From Limnoraphis robusta CS-951 (lineage in GTDB: Bacteria; Cyanobacteriota; Cyanobacteriia; Cyanobacteriales; Microcoleaceae): a stretch of 64,000 bases of DNA. The notes below the pieces were generated by a model that made no database searches, was not told the DNA's origin, and saw only the letters and a program-made list of their open reading frames with translations. The stretch spans positions 26,658-90,657 of the forward strand of contig NZ_LATL02000101.1 in assembly GCF_000972705.2 (NCBI RefSeq), written 5' to 3'. Made by a program: the position numbers and the translations under genes. This document shows positions 55,011-64,000 of the stretch, piece by piece. Position 1 is the first letter of the stretch, and the number at the start of each line of letters is the position of its first letter.

Positions 55011-57116
55011 TTATCTCAATTTCTGCACTAATATATCACCATTTTCCCCGCCTGTAACTAAGGTTTGACTATCTGGTGTAAACGCAACGGGAGGATAAGC
55101 GGCTAGGGTTTTTAACAACCGTCCTAACGGATGGCGATCGCTAATATCCCACAGTTTAACGATACCCTCTCGACTCGCACTGGCTAATAATTGACCATCG
55201 GGACTAACCGCAATTGAGACAACTTCATCATCATGTCCCTTGAGGGTGTTGAGGGTTTCTCCGGTGTGAAAGTTCCATAATTTAATGGTGCGATCGCCGC
55301 TTCCACTGACGAGAAATTGTCGATCTGGACTAAAGGCTAAAGTATAAACTGCGGCTGAATGTCCGTCTAAAGTTTGAAGACTTTTCAACTGACCAAACTG
55401 CCAAATTTTAATCAAGCCATCTGCACCCCCACTTGCAAATAAACTACTTTGAGGATGAAATTCAGAATTACTATTTAAAGGGACTAAACTAGACTCAAAT
55501 TGAGTAAAAGTCACGCACAAAACTTGATCTAAATGTTCGGAAAGTCGATAGAGTAATTCACCATTTCTTTGATTCCACAATTTCAAGGTTTTATCTTCAC
55601 TTCCACTGGCAATAATACAACCATCAGGACTATAAGCAACAGAATAAACGCCACCACAACGATGACTATAGGGTGAACCGGAATGACTGAAAAATCTATC
55701 CGCCATTGTGTGAGTTTTCAGGTTCCAAGCTAAAATGGTTCGATCCTGACTTCCACTGACTAATTTTCGACCATTGGGACTTATGGCAATCGTATTAACA
55801 GTATCACAATGGGCTAAAAATCGATGCAAAAGTTGTCCGGTTTTCAGGTTCCAAAGTCGGATGCTGTGATCTACACTTCCACTGGCTAAAATATAACCTT
55901 TGGGACCGATGGCGATAGCTAGAACCGATGCGGAATGACCTTGTAAATGCTGAGGACTTTGACTCAGGTTCAGTATATTTTTATCTGGTTTTGTGTTTTC
56001 TCTGTATTTTAAGGGGGAAATAGAATAAAGTTTGGGATATTTAGGAATAAGCTGAATAGATTGATTGGCGATAAAAATGGGGAAATTCGGAGATGTTTCT
56101 GAAGTTGAAGTCAAAGCCAACTCAATCCAATTATTCCTCTCCTTTAACAGCGTTTTTGTGGCTTCTATTTCCAGGTTTACAATAATTTGCTGCGGCGTTT
56201 CCTGTTTTTCTGAGGTTGATAAATTAGAGGTTTTTTCGGTTAAATCATTGAAGACTTCTTGAGCGGATAAATAGCGATTTTTGACTAAATCTTGGAGGAG
56301 TTTATCTAAAATTTTATCTAATTTTGAACTAATCGTTTTTCCCTTTTGCTGCAAATGCGATCGCCAAATTAATTCCCCGGTAAAAGAGTCAAAAAGTTGG
56401 TTTGGGGGAACTTGAGTTAAGAGGTGAATACAAGTCATTCCCAAACTATACAGATCACTGGCGGGATAGGCTTTTCCGCCGCGAATTTGTTCGAGAGGTG
56501 CATAACCAACGGTTCCCGTCATTGTGCCTGTTTGCAGTTGAAAAATATTTTGATTTTGTTTGGCAATGCCAAAATCAACTAAAACAATTTTTTGGTCACT
56601 TTTTCGGCGAATAATATTTTCAGGTTTGATATCCCGATGAATAATTTGATGCTTGTGAAGAAAGCCTAAAATGGGTAGAATATCAATTAAGAGTTCTTGA
56701 ATTTTTTCTTCATTAAAAGCCCCTTGTTCAGCTAATTCTTGGCTTAAATTTTGTCCGGGGATAAATTCTTCGACTAAATAAAGACAGCTATCCTGTTCAA
56801 AGGAAGAAAATAGAGAGGGAATGCGATCATGTTCTCCCAATTCTTGTAGCCGCATTGCCTCTTGATGAAATAATTCTATTGCTTTTTGTAGCTTAACGCT
56901 TTTGTGTCCGTGAGATGCAAATTGCTTGATAATGCAGGGAGTATTTTGACTCATCTCATCTACTCCGAAGAAGGTACGACTCATTCCGCCCGTACCGATT
57001 TCTTGCAGCGCCCGATAACGTCCTTGCAGCAGTAAATTTGAACCACAGCCTTGACAAACCTGGGTTTCTGGGTGATTTTGAGGGTTTTTACAATTGGGGT
57101 TTAAGCAGTAGCTCAT
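55011..57116 (-). CDS. Serine/threonine kinase with seven-blade WD40 propeller
   Basis: The 701-residue protein begins with a zinc-ribbon-like motif (CLNPNCKNPQNHPETQVCQ, CG), then a kinase (~30-290; IGTGGMSRTFFG, IIKQF, HRDIKPENIIR, VDFGIAKQ, GTVGYAPLEQ), a linker, and about seven WD40 repeats from ~390 (QGHSASVLAIAIGPKG; KGHDDEVVSIAVSPDG and others). Catalytic residues are intact. No membrane helix. Kinase-WD40 fusions are typical of filamentous cyanobacteria. Confidence 0.93.
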   Translation of the reverse strand: MSYCLNPNCKNPQNHPETQVCQGCGSNLLLQGRYRALQEIGTGGMSRTFFGVDEMSQNTPCIIKQFASHGHKSVKLQKAIELFHQEAMRLQELGEHDRIPSLFSSFEQDSCLYLVEEFIPGQNLSQELAEQGAFNEEKIQELLIDILPILGFLHKHQIIHRDIKPENIIRRKSDQKIVLVDFGIAKQNQNIFQLQTGTMTGTVGYAPLEQIRGGKAYPASDLYSLGMTCIHLLTQVPPNQLFDSFTGELIWRSHLQQKGKTISSKLDKILDKLLQDLVKNRYLSAQEVFNDLTEKTSNLSTSEKQETPQQIIVNLEIEATKTLLKERNNWIELALTSTSETSPNFPIFIANQSIQLIPKYPKLYSISPLKYRENTKPDKNILNLSQSPQHLQGHSASVLAIAIGPKGYILASGSVDHSIRLWNLKTGQLLHRFLAHCDTVNTIAISPNGRKLVSGSQDRTILAWNLKTHTMADRFFSHSGSPYSHRCGGVYSVAYSPDGCIIASGSEDKTLKLWNQRNGELLYRLSEHLDQVLCVTFTQFESSLVPLNSNSEFHPQSSLFASGGADGLIKIWQFGQLKSLQTLDGHSAAVYTLAFSPDRQFLVSGSGDRTIKLWNFHTGETLNTLKGHDDEVVSIAVSPDGQLLASASREGIVKLWDISDRHPLGRLLKTLAAYPPVAFTPDSQTLVTGGENGDILVQKLR

Positions 57117-57233
57117 AAGCGCAGCATGAGCAGTCTCACACTCAATTTGTGTTTTCTAGTATGACGGCTTCTAGATGAAACTGATCAAAATCTTAAGGAT
57201 TATTTAGCGTTTTTTGCAAGTTTTCGGGATGGC

Positions 57234-58148
57234 TTAATGAAACCAGAGTAGATTATCCAAATGCCACACTTTAATGGTTTTATCCTCACTCCCACTGACT
57301 AATATTTTGGTATCTGGACTAAACGTAACGGTATTCACGGCGCCAGAATGTCCAGAAAGCAAATTCAGTAAATCTCCGGTGTATAAGTCGCGTAATTTAA
57401 TCAAACTGTCGTAACCGCCACTGGCAAGAATATGACCATTCGGACTAATTTTCAGGGAATTGACTGCGTAGGAATGACCAGAGAGGGTCCGTAATAACTT
57501 CTGAGTGGGAAGTTGCCAAATTCTAATGGTTTCGTCTTTTCCGCCACTAATGAGAGTTTCGCCATCTGGACTCATGGCTAACGTCAAAACTCCCCCTGTG
57601 TGACCTTCTAAAATGCCAATTAATTCCTCATTTTGCAACTTCCACAACCGAATGCTATTATCTGCACCATCACTCGCGAGAATATCACCCTTGGGAGAGA
57701 TGCAAAACGTTTTCACTGAACCTGCATGACCTGTTAGCGTCCCTTTGAGTTGTCCGGTTTGCACATCCCACAACCGCACGGTTTGACTGTAGCTGCTGCT
57801 GTGGCTAATAATGGTTTTACCATTGGGGACAATTGCCACAGGCATAAACCCGGAGTCGAGGCGAGAATAACCTGTTACTAAGGTTCGCAACAGTTGGCCA
57901 TTTTTCAGACTCCAAATTTTAATTGTTCCATCTCCGCCGCCAGTGGCAAAAAATTCACCATCGGGACTAACCGCGACATTTTTCACCCCAAACGGATGAC
58001 CCCCCAAGGTGAGTAAACACTCTCCTGTTTTTAAATTCCAAATTTTGATCTTACCGTCTTCAGAGGCACTAATCAAGATTTTTCCATCCGGACTAATGGC
58101 GACTGATTTTACACCGTCGGCGTGACCACTTAAGGTAAGATTGTCCAT
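57234..58148 (-). CDS. WD40 repeat protein (seven blades)
   Basis: From ATG at 58148 (MDNLTLSGHADGVKSVAISP) the protein is 304 residues with seven WD40 repeats; blade three is divergent. It has no other domain, so a scaffold role is likely. Its ATG shares one base with the stop of the DUF3593 gene upstream (taatg), so the two are translationally coupled. A longer frame upstream overlaps DUF3593 and is not used. Confidence 0.88.
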   Translation of the reverse strand: MDNLTLSGHADGVKSVAISPDGKILISASEDGKIKIWNLKTGECLLTLGGHPFGVKNVAVSPDGEFFATGGGDGTIKIWSLKNGQLLRTLVTGYSRLDSGFMPVAIVPNGKTIISHSSSYSQTVRLWDVQTGQLKGTLTGHAGSVKTFCISPKGDILASDGADNSIRLWKLQNEELIGILEGHTGGVLTLAMSPDGETLISGGKDETIRIWQLPTQKLLRTLSGHSYAVNSLKISPNGHILASGGYDSLIKLRDLYTGDLLNLLSGHSGAVNTVTFSPDTKILVSGSEDKTIKVWHLDNLLWFH

Positions 58149-58441
58149 TATCGAGGGGATTGTTTGCTGATAACTGCTTGTCTGAAGCCTAACACAATCA
58201 AAATATTTGATAGCGTCAGGAAAACCTCTGCACCCCCATGTAACCAATCAATATTTGCTAAAGATTCATGATACACAACTTTAGCATAGATACCTGCTGG
58301 GATTGTGACTCCAACAAATACTAACGTGCCATAAAATCCGATTAATGCCAAGCGGGGTGTCTGCCCTGAACGGGTCAGAAACCACAGAAAACCCAAATAA
58401 GGGAACAATGAAACAGCAAACAGGGTATCTTTTGATAGCAT
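58148..58441 (-). CDS. DUF3593 membrane protein
   Basis: The 97-residue protein has three likely helices (FAVSLFPYLGFLWFL; ALIGFYGTLVFVGVTIPAGI; LTLSNILIVLGFRQA) and matches the small DUF3593 family of cyanobacteria and plastids (IYAKVVYHESLANIDWLHG). It is paired with DUF2499 and overlaps the WD40 gene by one base. Function unknown. Confidence 0.85.
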   Translation of the reverse strand: MLSKDTLFAVSLFPYLGFLWFLTRSGQTPRLALIGFYGTLVFVGVTIPAGIYAKVVYHESLANIDWLHGGAEVFLTLSNILIVLGFRQAVISKQSPR

Positions 58442-58455
58442 TATTCTCCCTTGTG

Positions 58456-58761
58456 TTACTCTTTAACGGAGCGGGTGGTTCGCCAGATGTACCAAGCCGC
58501 AATACAGAGGGTAACATTTCCGAGTACCGTCATCGCCGCCTGAAGCGTTACCATCCACTCAAAGGAGGGAGGATTATCAAAATAGTGCCAGGTACAAGCA
58601 CACATTGCACTCACGAGGGCGGGTAACATCGCCAGCGAAAGTCCCCACCAAGCTTGATTACGAGTCACTTCACCATACCTCCAGATAAACCAAATTGCTG
58701 CGATCCACTCGATAACGCTCGAAACATGAATGATCCAAGTGGGAATTGAGAGTGCGTGCAT
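58456..58761 (-). CDS. DUF2499 membrane protein
   Basis: The 101-residue protein has a conserved start LSIPTWIIHVSSVIEWIAAI, the central WWGLSLAMLPALVSAMCACT and WHYFDN, and is a DUF2499 member of cyanobacteria and plastids, usually next to DUF3593. Three helices. Function unknown, perhaps photosynthesis-related by phylogenetic distribution. Gap of 14 bp to DUF3593. Confidence 0.87.
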   Translation of the reverse strand: MHALSIPTWIIHVSSVIEWIAAIWFIWRYGEVTRNQAWWGLSLAMLPALVSAMCACTWHYFDNPPSFEWMVTLQAAMTVLGNVTLCIAAWYIWRTTRSVKE

Positions 58762-59011
58762 AATAGAATTTTAACTGAGTTTCCAGCAGATTTACGGCAC
58801 TATAAATGAAACATTTATGGTAGTCTAACATCTAAATCTCAACGACTGGTTTTTGGGTTTCACCCCGATACGTTAACGGGTTTGGCGTTGAGAATTATTT
58901 CGAGTTGAAAATCTTACCGAAGTTGAGCGGAAAGCCCCAGCCTTTAGGCATGGGGATGGATAGCGAACAATTAATATTGTTATTCGGGGAGTTGTGTGGT
59001 AAAATTATACC

Positions 59012-60367
59012 ATGATTGTACGAGAAGCAAAGTTATTAAACGGTTCCAAGTCTCAATACGCAAGACTTGACGATGCCATAAGAACTGCTCAATTCATCAG
59101 AAACAAGGCAGTTAGACTATGGCGAGATGAACGGGATGTAGATAAATCTCGTATCTCTCGACTATGTAAAGAGTTGGCAAAAGAATTCCCTTTTGCTAAT
59201 AAACTCAACTCAATGGCACGTCAAGCTTCGGTCGAGAGGGCTTGGAATTCAATCTCTAGCTTCTATCGTCGTTCTCTTGGTCAGCATTCCCTCTCTTGCA
59301 AACTTCGCTCTCGACGGAAACCGCCAAGTCGCGAGTTTGCGCTAGCGCCCGCAGGTGGCGCGGGGTCTGACCGTTGCCGTGAGGGAGCGTCGATAAAAGG
59401 CTACCCTCAATTCAAGAAACATTGTCGCTCAGTTGAGTACAAAACCACTGGCTGGAAACTGTCAGACGACTGTAAATCAATGAATTTCACAGATGGGTTT
59501 AAAGCAGGTGAATTTTCTTTATTCTGCAACTCAGATGTTAGAAAGGATTTGTTTACATTGAAGATAAATCGAGTGAGAGTAGTCAGACGAGCCGATGGGT
59601 ATTATGCACAATTCTGCTTTAATGCTAATCGGTCTGAACCGGGAAACTATACCGGAAAAGTAGTCGGTTTAGACTTGGGTTTAAACTATTTCTACAAAGA
59701 CACTAACGACAATGCAGCCATCTATCCCAAGTATTTAAGGTCATCTGAAAAGCGAATTAAAAAGCTACAGCGACGACTATCTAGTAAGTTTGTGAAGGGT
59801 AAAAAGCCCCAATCAAAAAACTACCAGAAAGCAAGAATTAGACTTGGAAAAGCACATTTGAAGGTTCAACGCCAACGCAAAGACTGGGCTGTAAAACTGG
59901 CTCGGTGCGTAGTGACATCTAACGATGTTGTGGTATATGAAGACCTCAAGATTCAAAACATGGTCAAAAACCATCATTTGGCTAAGTCGATTTCCGATGC
60001 AGGTTGGTATCAATTCACCCAATGGTTAGACTATTTTGGAAAAGTTTGGGATAAAGCGGTGATTTCTGTTAGTCCAAACTTCACCTCTGCCGATTGTTCT
60101 AACTGTGGTTTTCGGGTGAAGAAATCACTCAGCACCCGGACTCACAAATGCCCTAAATGTCAGACAGAAATTTGTCGAGATACTAATGCGGCTCTGAATA
60201 TTTTAAAGAAGGGCATGAGCATTTTAGGGGCTGAGTATAATAGTACCGAAGGGCATTCGGAAACTGCCTCGTTCGAGGAAACGCTTGGGGAGACTTCCAC
60301 CTCTGTTAATGAGGAGACATCCGACTTAATAAGTGGTGTTGATGAACCAAGAATTAGCAATAGCTAA
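59012..60367 (+). CDS. tnpB: TnpB, RNA-guided transposon nuclease
   Basis: The 451-residue protein has an N-terminal HTH-like region, RuvC-I (VVGLDLGLNYF), RuvC-II (VVYEDLKIQNM), a CxxC...CxxC zinc finger (CSNCGFRVKKSLSTRTHKCP, KC) and RuvC-III (CRDTNAALNIL). All three acidic residues are present. TnpB cleaves DNA guided by an RNA made from the transposon right end. Around residues 100-128 an in-frame GC-rich insertion (REFALAPAGGAGSDRCREGA) interrupts the family pattern, so activity may be lost. The omega-RNA would overlap the ORF end and right hairpin. Confidence 0.9.
   Translation: MIVREAKLLNGSKSQYARLDDAIRTAQFIRNKAVRLWRDERDVDKSRISRLCKELAKEFPFANKLNSMARQASVERAWNSISSFYRRSLGQHSLSCKLRSRRKPPSREFALAPAGGAGSDRCREGASIKGYPQFKKHCRSVEYKTTGWKLSDDCKSMNFTDGFKAGEFSLFCNSDVRKDLFTLKINRVRVVRRADGYYAQFCFNANRSEPGNYTGKVVGLDLGLNYFYKDTNDNAAIYPKYLRSSEKRIKKLQRRLSSKFVKGKKPQSKNYQKARIRLGKAHLKVQRQRKDWAVKLARCVVTSNDVVVYEDLKIQNMVKNHHLAKSISDAGWYQFTQWLDYFGKVWDKAVISVSPNFTSADCSNCGFRVKKSLSTRTHKCPKCQTEICRDTNAALNILKKGMSILGAEYNSTEGHSETASFEETLGETSTSVNEETSDLISGVDEPRISNS
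59311..59395 (+). repeat. GC-rich 85-bp in-frame insertion within tnpB
   Basis: Between cgctctcga and gcgtcgata the sequence is strongly GC-rich (for example gcgctagcgcccgcaggtgg) in an otherwise AT-rich gene. tcgacg at the left and cgtcga at the right are inverted, and two internal palindromes (gcgctagcgc; gcgccc...ggcgc) are seen. It keeps the frame open and adds about 28 residues not expected in TnpB. Confidence 0.55.
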
Positions 60368-60445
60368 GAATCCCCTTTCTTTAGAAATGGGGAGTATGTC
60401 AATAAAACCAATTTCGTTTAATCCTCACCTGATTTCAGATTGCAT

Positions 60446-63400
60446 ATGAAAAGCCTATTCCTCGAACGCCTCCACAGTCCCGAACGTCCCGTTATCGTCT
60501 TCGACGGTGCAATGGGAACAAATTTGCAAGTTCAAAACCTCACCGCCGAAGACTTTGGCGGGAAAGAATACGAAGGTTGTAATGAATACCTCGTTCACAC
60601 CAAACCCGAAGCCGTCAAAATAGTTCATCGGGGCTTTTTAGAAGCAGGTTCGGATGTGATCGAAACCGATACCTTTGGCGGTACTTCTATTGTTTTAGCC
60701 GAATACGACTTAGGGGATCAAGCCTATTATCTCAACAAAATTGCCGCCCAACTCGCTAAAGAAGTCGCGACGGAATATTCCACCCCGGAAAAACCCCGAT
60801 TTGTTGCAGGTTCGATGGGGCCAGGTACAAAACTCCCCACATTAGGACATATTGATTATGATACCTTAGAAACGGCTTTTACTGAACAAGCTGAGGGATT
60901 ATTTGATGGAGGTGTTGATTTATTCATTGTAGAAACCTGCCAGGATGTGCTGCAAATTAAAGCCGCCCTAAATGGAATTGAAAATATTTTTAAGAAGAAA
61001 CGCGAACGTCGCCCGATTATGGTTTCCGTGACAATGGAAGCCTTTGGAACGATGTTAGTCGGGTCAGAAATTAGTGCGGCTTTAACGATTTTAGAACCCT
61101 ATTCTATTGATATTTTAGGATTGAATTGTGCGACGGGGCCTGACTTAATGAAAGAGCATATTCGCTACTTGAGTGAACATTCTCGGTTCGTCGTTTCTTG
61201 CATTCCCAACGCAGGTTTACCCGAAAATGTAGGCGGACAAGCCCATTATAAATTAACGCCAATAGAACTGAAAATGGCGTTGATGCACTTCATTGAAGAT
61301 TTGGGCGTGCAAGTAATAGGCGGTTGCTGTGGAACTCGCCCCGATCATATTAAAGCCTTAGCTGAAATTTCTCAAACCTTAAAACCCAAACAACGCCAAC
61401 CCCAATTAATCCCGTCGGCTGCTTCTATTTATGGTATTCAAACCTATGAACAAGAAAACTCATTCTTAATTATCGGGGAACGTCTCAACGCTAGCGGTTC
61501 TAAAAAATGCCGGGATTTACTCAACGCAGAAGACTGGGATGGTTTAGTTGCTTTAGCAAAATCTCAGGTGAAAGAAGGGGCGCAAATTCTCGATGTGAAC
61601 GTTGATTATGTTGGGCGAGATGGCGTGCGAGATATGCACGAATTGGTGTCTCGTTTAGTAACAAATGTGAATTTACCGTTGATGTTAGACTCGACGGAAT
61701 GGCAAAAAATGGAGGCGGGTTTAAAAGTAGCAGGCGGGAAATGTTTGCTGAATTCAACCAACTATGAAGACGGCGAAGAACGCTTTTTAAAAGTGCTAGA
61801 ACTTGCGAAAAAATACGGCGCGGGTGTTGTCATTGGAACCATTGATGAAGAAGGAATGGCACGCACCGCCGAGAAGAAATTTGAAATCGCTAAACGGGCT
61901 TATAATGATGCGATTAATTATGGCATTCCCGCCCATGAACTCTTTTTTGATACGTTAGCTTTACCGATTTCAACGGGGATTGAAGAAGATCGAGAAAATG
62001 GCAAAGCAACGGTTGAATCGATTCGTCGAATTCGCGAAGAATTACCCGGATGTCATATTGCTTTGGGCGTTTCTAATATTTCCTTTGGTTTAAATCCCGC
62101 CGCCCGTCAAGTGTTGAATTCGGTGTTTTTACACGAATGTATGGAAGTGGGTTTAGATTCCGCAATTGTTAGCGCCAGTAAGATTTTACCGCTTGCTAAA
62201 ATTGAACCTGAATATCAAGATATTTGTCGCAAGTTAATCTATGATCAACGTCAATTTGAAGGCGATGTTTGTGTTTATGATCCGTTAACCGAATTAACTC
62301 AACTGTTTGAAGGAAAAACGACGAAACAAGATCGGGCTGTTACGAAAAATATGCCGATTGAAGAACGTCTCAAACAGCATATTATCGATGGTGAACGCAT
62401 TGGTTTAGAAGAGGCTTTAGCCGTTGCTTTAGAAAAATATCCTCCCCTCGATATCATCAATATCTACTTATTAGAGGGGATGAAAGTTGTCGGAGAATTG
62501 TTTGGATCGGGTCAAATGCAGCTTCCGTTTGTATTACAATCCGCCCAAACGATGAAAGCTGCGGTGGCGTATTTAGAACCCTACATGGAGAAAGAAGACT
62601 CTAACGGTAGCGGTAAAGGAACGTTCCTCATTGCAACAGTTAAAGGTGATGTTCACGACATTGGGAAAAACTTGGTGGATATTATCCTTTCTAACAACGG
62701 TTACAAGGTGGTTAACTTGGGAATTAAACAACCCGTTGATAATATTATTTCCGCTTACCGAGAACATAATGCAGATTGTATTGCCATGAGTGGTTTATTG
62801 GTAAAATCCACTGCATTTATGAAGGAGAATCTGGAAGTTTTTAACAAAGAAGGCATTTCGGTTCCTGTTATTTTGGGCGGTGCTGCTTTAACGCCTAAAT
62901 TTGTTTATGATGACTGTCAAAATACTTATCAAGGTAAGGTAGTTTACGGAAAAGATGCCTTTTCTGACCTGAACTTTATGGATCGATTGATGCCTGCAAA
63001 AACGTCAGGAAAATGGGATAATTTCCAAGGGTTCCTAGAAGAATATACTAAAGAAAATGAGTTCTTTGGGAACGGAAAGATTAAGTCTGAAACGGTTACT
63101 CCTGAGAAGCCAAAATCAGAAGCCGAAAATCAACAACCTGCAACGCCTGTAGAAGTTGATAGCCGTCGTTCAGAAGTGGTTGAGGTTAATATTGAACGTC
63201 CGACACCGCCATTTTGGGGTACAAAAGTTCTGCAACCAGAAGACATTTCTTTAGAAGAGGTTTTCTGGTATTTGGATTTACAATCTTTGTTTGCTGGACA
63301 GTGGCAATTCCGTAAACCGAAAGACCAATCTCGCGAAGAATATGATGCCTTTTTAGCGGAGACGGTTTATCCGATTTTAAATGAGTGGAAACAGCGAATT

Positions 63401-64000
63401 TTGCAGGAAAATCTCTTACATCCGCAAGCGGTTTATGGGTATTTTCCTTGTCAAGCGGAAGGGAATAGTCTGTTAATTTATGACCCGGAAGTGATGATTT
63501 CTGGAAACGGAAAACCCACCGAACCGATTGAAATCATTGAGTTTCCCCGTCAAGCTTCTGGAAAACGGTTGTGTATTGCTGATTTCTTTGCACCGAAAGA
63601 AACCGGACACATTGATGTATTTCCGATGCACGCGGTAACGGTGGGAGAAATTGCGACAGATGTTGCTCAAAAACTATTTGCCGCAAATGATTATACCAAC
63701 TATCTCTATTTTCATGGGATGGCGGTACAAACCGCAGAAGCGATGGCGGAATGGCTTCATGCGCGAGTACGTCGGGAGTTGGGTTTTGCAGGGGAAGATG
63801 CGGACAATATTAAGGATATTTTACGCCAACGTTATCGCGGTTCACGTTATAGTTTTGGGTATCCCGCTTGTCCGAATATGCAGGATCAATACAAACAGTT
63901 AGATTTGTTAAAAACAGATCGAATTGCGATGTATATGGATGACAGTGAACAGTTATATCCTGAACAGTCAACAACGGCGATTATGACCTATCATCCGGTT
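60446..64000 (+). CDS. metH: Methionine synthase, cobalamin-dependent, 3' end cut by window
   Basis: An open frame of 1185 codons runs from ATG at 60446 to the window end without a stop, nearly the whole gene. Domains in order: homocysteine-binding ([15 protein letters not shown]; zinc site [12 protein letters not shown]), methyltetrahydrofolate-binding ([25 protein letters not shown]), cap and B12-binding ([16 protein letters not shown] with the cobalt His, MSGLLVKST), and SAM-activation ([44 protein letters not shown]). It remakes methionine from homocysteine and uses the cofactor made through cobH/cobL at the other end of the window. Confidence 0.96.
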   Translation, partial: MKSLFLERLHSPERPVIVFDGAMGTNLQVQNLTAEDFGGKEYEGCNEYLVHTKPEAVKIVHRGFLEAGSDVIETDTFGGTSIVLAEYDLGDQAYYLNKIAAQLAKEVATEYSTPEKPRFVAGSMGPGTKLPTLGHIDYDTLETAFTEQAEGLFDGGVDLFIVETCQDVLQIKAALNGIENIFKKKRERRPIMVSVTMEAFGTMLVGSEISAALTILEPYSIDILGLNCATGPDLMKEHIRYLSEHSRFVVSCIPNAGLPENVGGQAHYKLTPIELKMALMHFIEDLGVQVIGGCCGTRPDHIKALAEISQTLKPKQRQPQLIPSAASIYGIQTYEQENSFLIIGERLNASGSKKCRDLLNAEDWDGLVALAKSQVKEGAQILDVNVDYVGRDGVRDMHELVSRLVTNVNLPLMLDSTEWQKMEAGLKVAGGKCLLNSTNYEDGEERFLKVLELAKKYGAGVVIGTIDEEGMARTAEKKFEIAKRAYNDAINYGIPAHELFFDTLALPISTGIEEDRENGKATVESIRRIREELPGCHIALGVSNISFGLNPAARQVLNSVFLHECMEVGLDSAIVSASKILPLAKIEPEYQDICRKLIYDQRQFEGDVCVYDPLTELTQLFEGKTTKQDRAVTKNMPIEERLKQHIIDGERIGLEEALAVALEKYPPLDIINIYLLEGMKVVGELFGSGQMQLPFVLQSAQTMKAAVAYLEPYMEKEDSNGSGKGTFLIATVKGDVHDIGKNLVDIILSNNGYKVVNLGIKQPVDNIISAYREHNADCIAMSGLLVKSTAFMKENLEVFNKEGISVPVILGGAALTPKFVYDDCQNTYQGKVVYGKDAFSDLNFMDRLMPAKTSGKWDNFQGFLEEYTKENEFFGNGKIKSETVTPEKPKSEAENQQPATPVEVDSRRSEVVEVNIERPTPPFWGTKVLQPEDISLEEVFWYLDLQSLFAGQWQFRKPKDQSREEYDAFLAETVYPILNEWKQRILQENLLHPQAVYGYFPCQAEGNSLLIYDPEVMISGNGKPTEPIEIIEFPRQASGKRLCIADFFAPKETGHIDVFPMHAVTVGEIATDVAQKLFAANDYTNYLYFHGMAVQTAEAMAEWLHARVRRELGFAGEDADNIKDILRQRYRGSRYSFGYPACPNMQDQYKQLDLLKTDRIAMYMDDSEQLYPEQSTTAIMTYHPV

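Larger units (their letters stand above)
58931..60396 (+). mobile_element. Solo tnpB element of the IS605 family
   Basis: The left end has the hairpin gccccagcctttaggcatgg (58934 on), with stem ccccagcc/ggcatgggg; the right end has tcccctttctttagaaatgg (60371 on), also a hairpin with a ttag loop. One ORF (tnpB) fills the interior; no tnpA. The limits are inferred from these palindromes. It lies between the DUF2499 start and metH. Confidence 0.75.

Noticed and set aside
59012..60367. TnpB as a Cas12f-type CRISPR effector
   Set aside because: The flanking IS605-type end hairpins and lack of an array point to transposon TnpB.

Overview
The window comes from a cyanobacterium, most likely a filamentous oscillatorialean (Planktothrix/Oscillatoria/Lyngbya-like; the genus is inferred). 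The evidence is frequent HIP1 octamers (gcgatcgc), a Ycf66 gene, the DUF2499/DUF3593 pair, Uma2 genes, TPR-CHAT and kinase-WD40 proteins, and short CCCGGTTTC hairpin repeats. Housekeeping genes at both ends (holA, cobH, cobL, a cyclase, a TPP enzyme, rnz; queC, ycf66, metH) enclose a 19.5-42 kb accessory stretch.

Layout. 0-6 kb: a partial hypothetical gene, holA, a 2H phosphoesterase, an orphan m5C methylase and two late cobalamin genes. 6-16 kb: a Cache-HAMP adenylate cyclase, a transketolase/phosphoketolase-like enzyme, rnz, three gene relics (PIN toxin, frameshifted xisI, HsdR-like N-terminus), small hairpin or MITE-like elements, and an HTH-ParA gene behind three copies of one palindrome. 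16-19 kb: SpoIID-like protein, FHA-Ser/Thr kinase and a small protein. 19.5-24.6 kb: a peptide-export cassette (HlyD adaptor, Tyr-rich double-glycine peptide, C39-peptidase ABC exporter) interrupted by an IsrB element whose two ends carry the same 29-bp hairpin. 25-31 kb: a TPR-CHAT protein with 15 exact-length 126-bp repeats, a carotenoid-type FAD oxidoreductase and a Uma2 gene.

31.4-42 kb: the most notable locus, a compact minus-strand operon of overlapping genes: Card1-like CARF nuclease, HD-less Cas10, Cas7, Csx10, double Cas7, Csx19, an embedded Uma2-family nuclease, and an 801-residue RAMP protein. It looks like a type III-D effector module, related to the III-Dv layout but with Cas7 and Csx10 as separate, translationally coupled genes. 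No CRISPR array, cas1, cas2 or cas6 is visible in the window, so crRNAs would have to come from elsewhere. Cas10 keeps GGDD, so the expected logic is target RNA binding, cyclic oligoadenylate synthesis and activation of the CARF effector; this is inferred from the families.

42-64 kb: queC, a membrane protein, two half-size GDT1-like transporter genes, a zinc/iron-cluster protein, ycf66, a degenerate EAL protein, an M48 protease, two histidine kinases, an FAD monooxygenase, a GNAT, two WD40 proteins, the DUF3593/DUF2499 pair, a solo tnpB element, and metH running off the window end.
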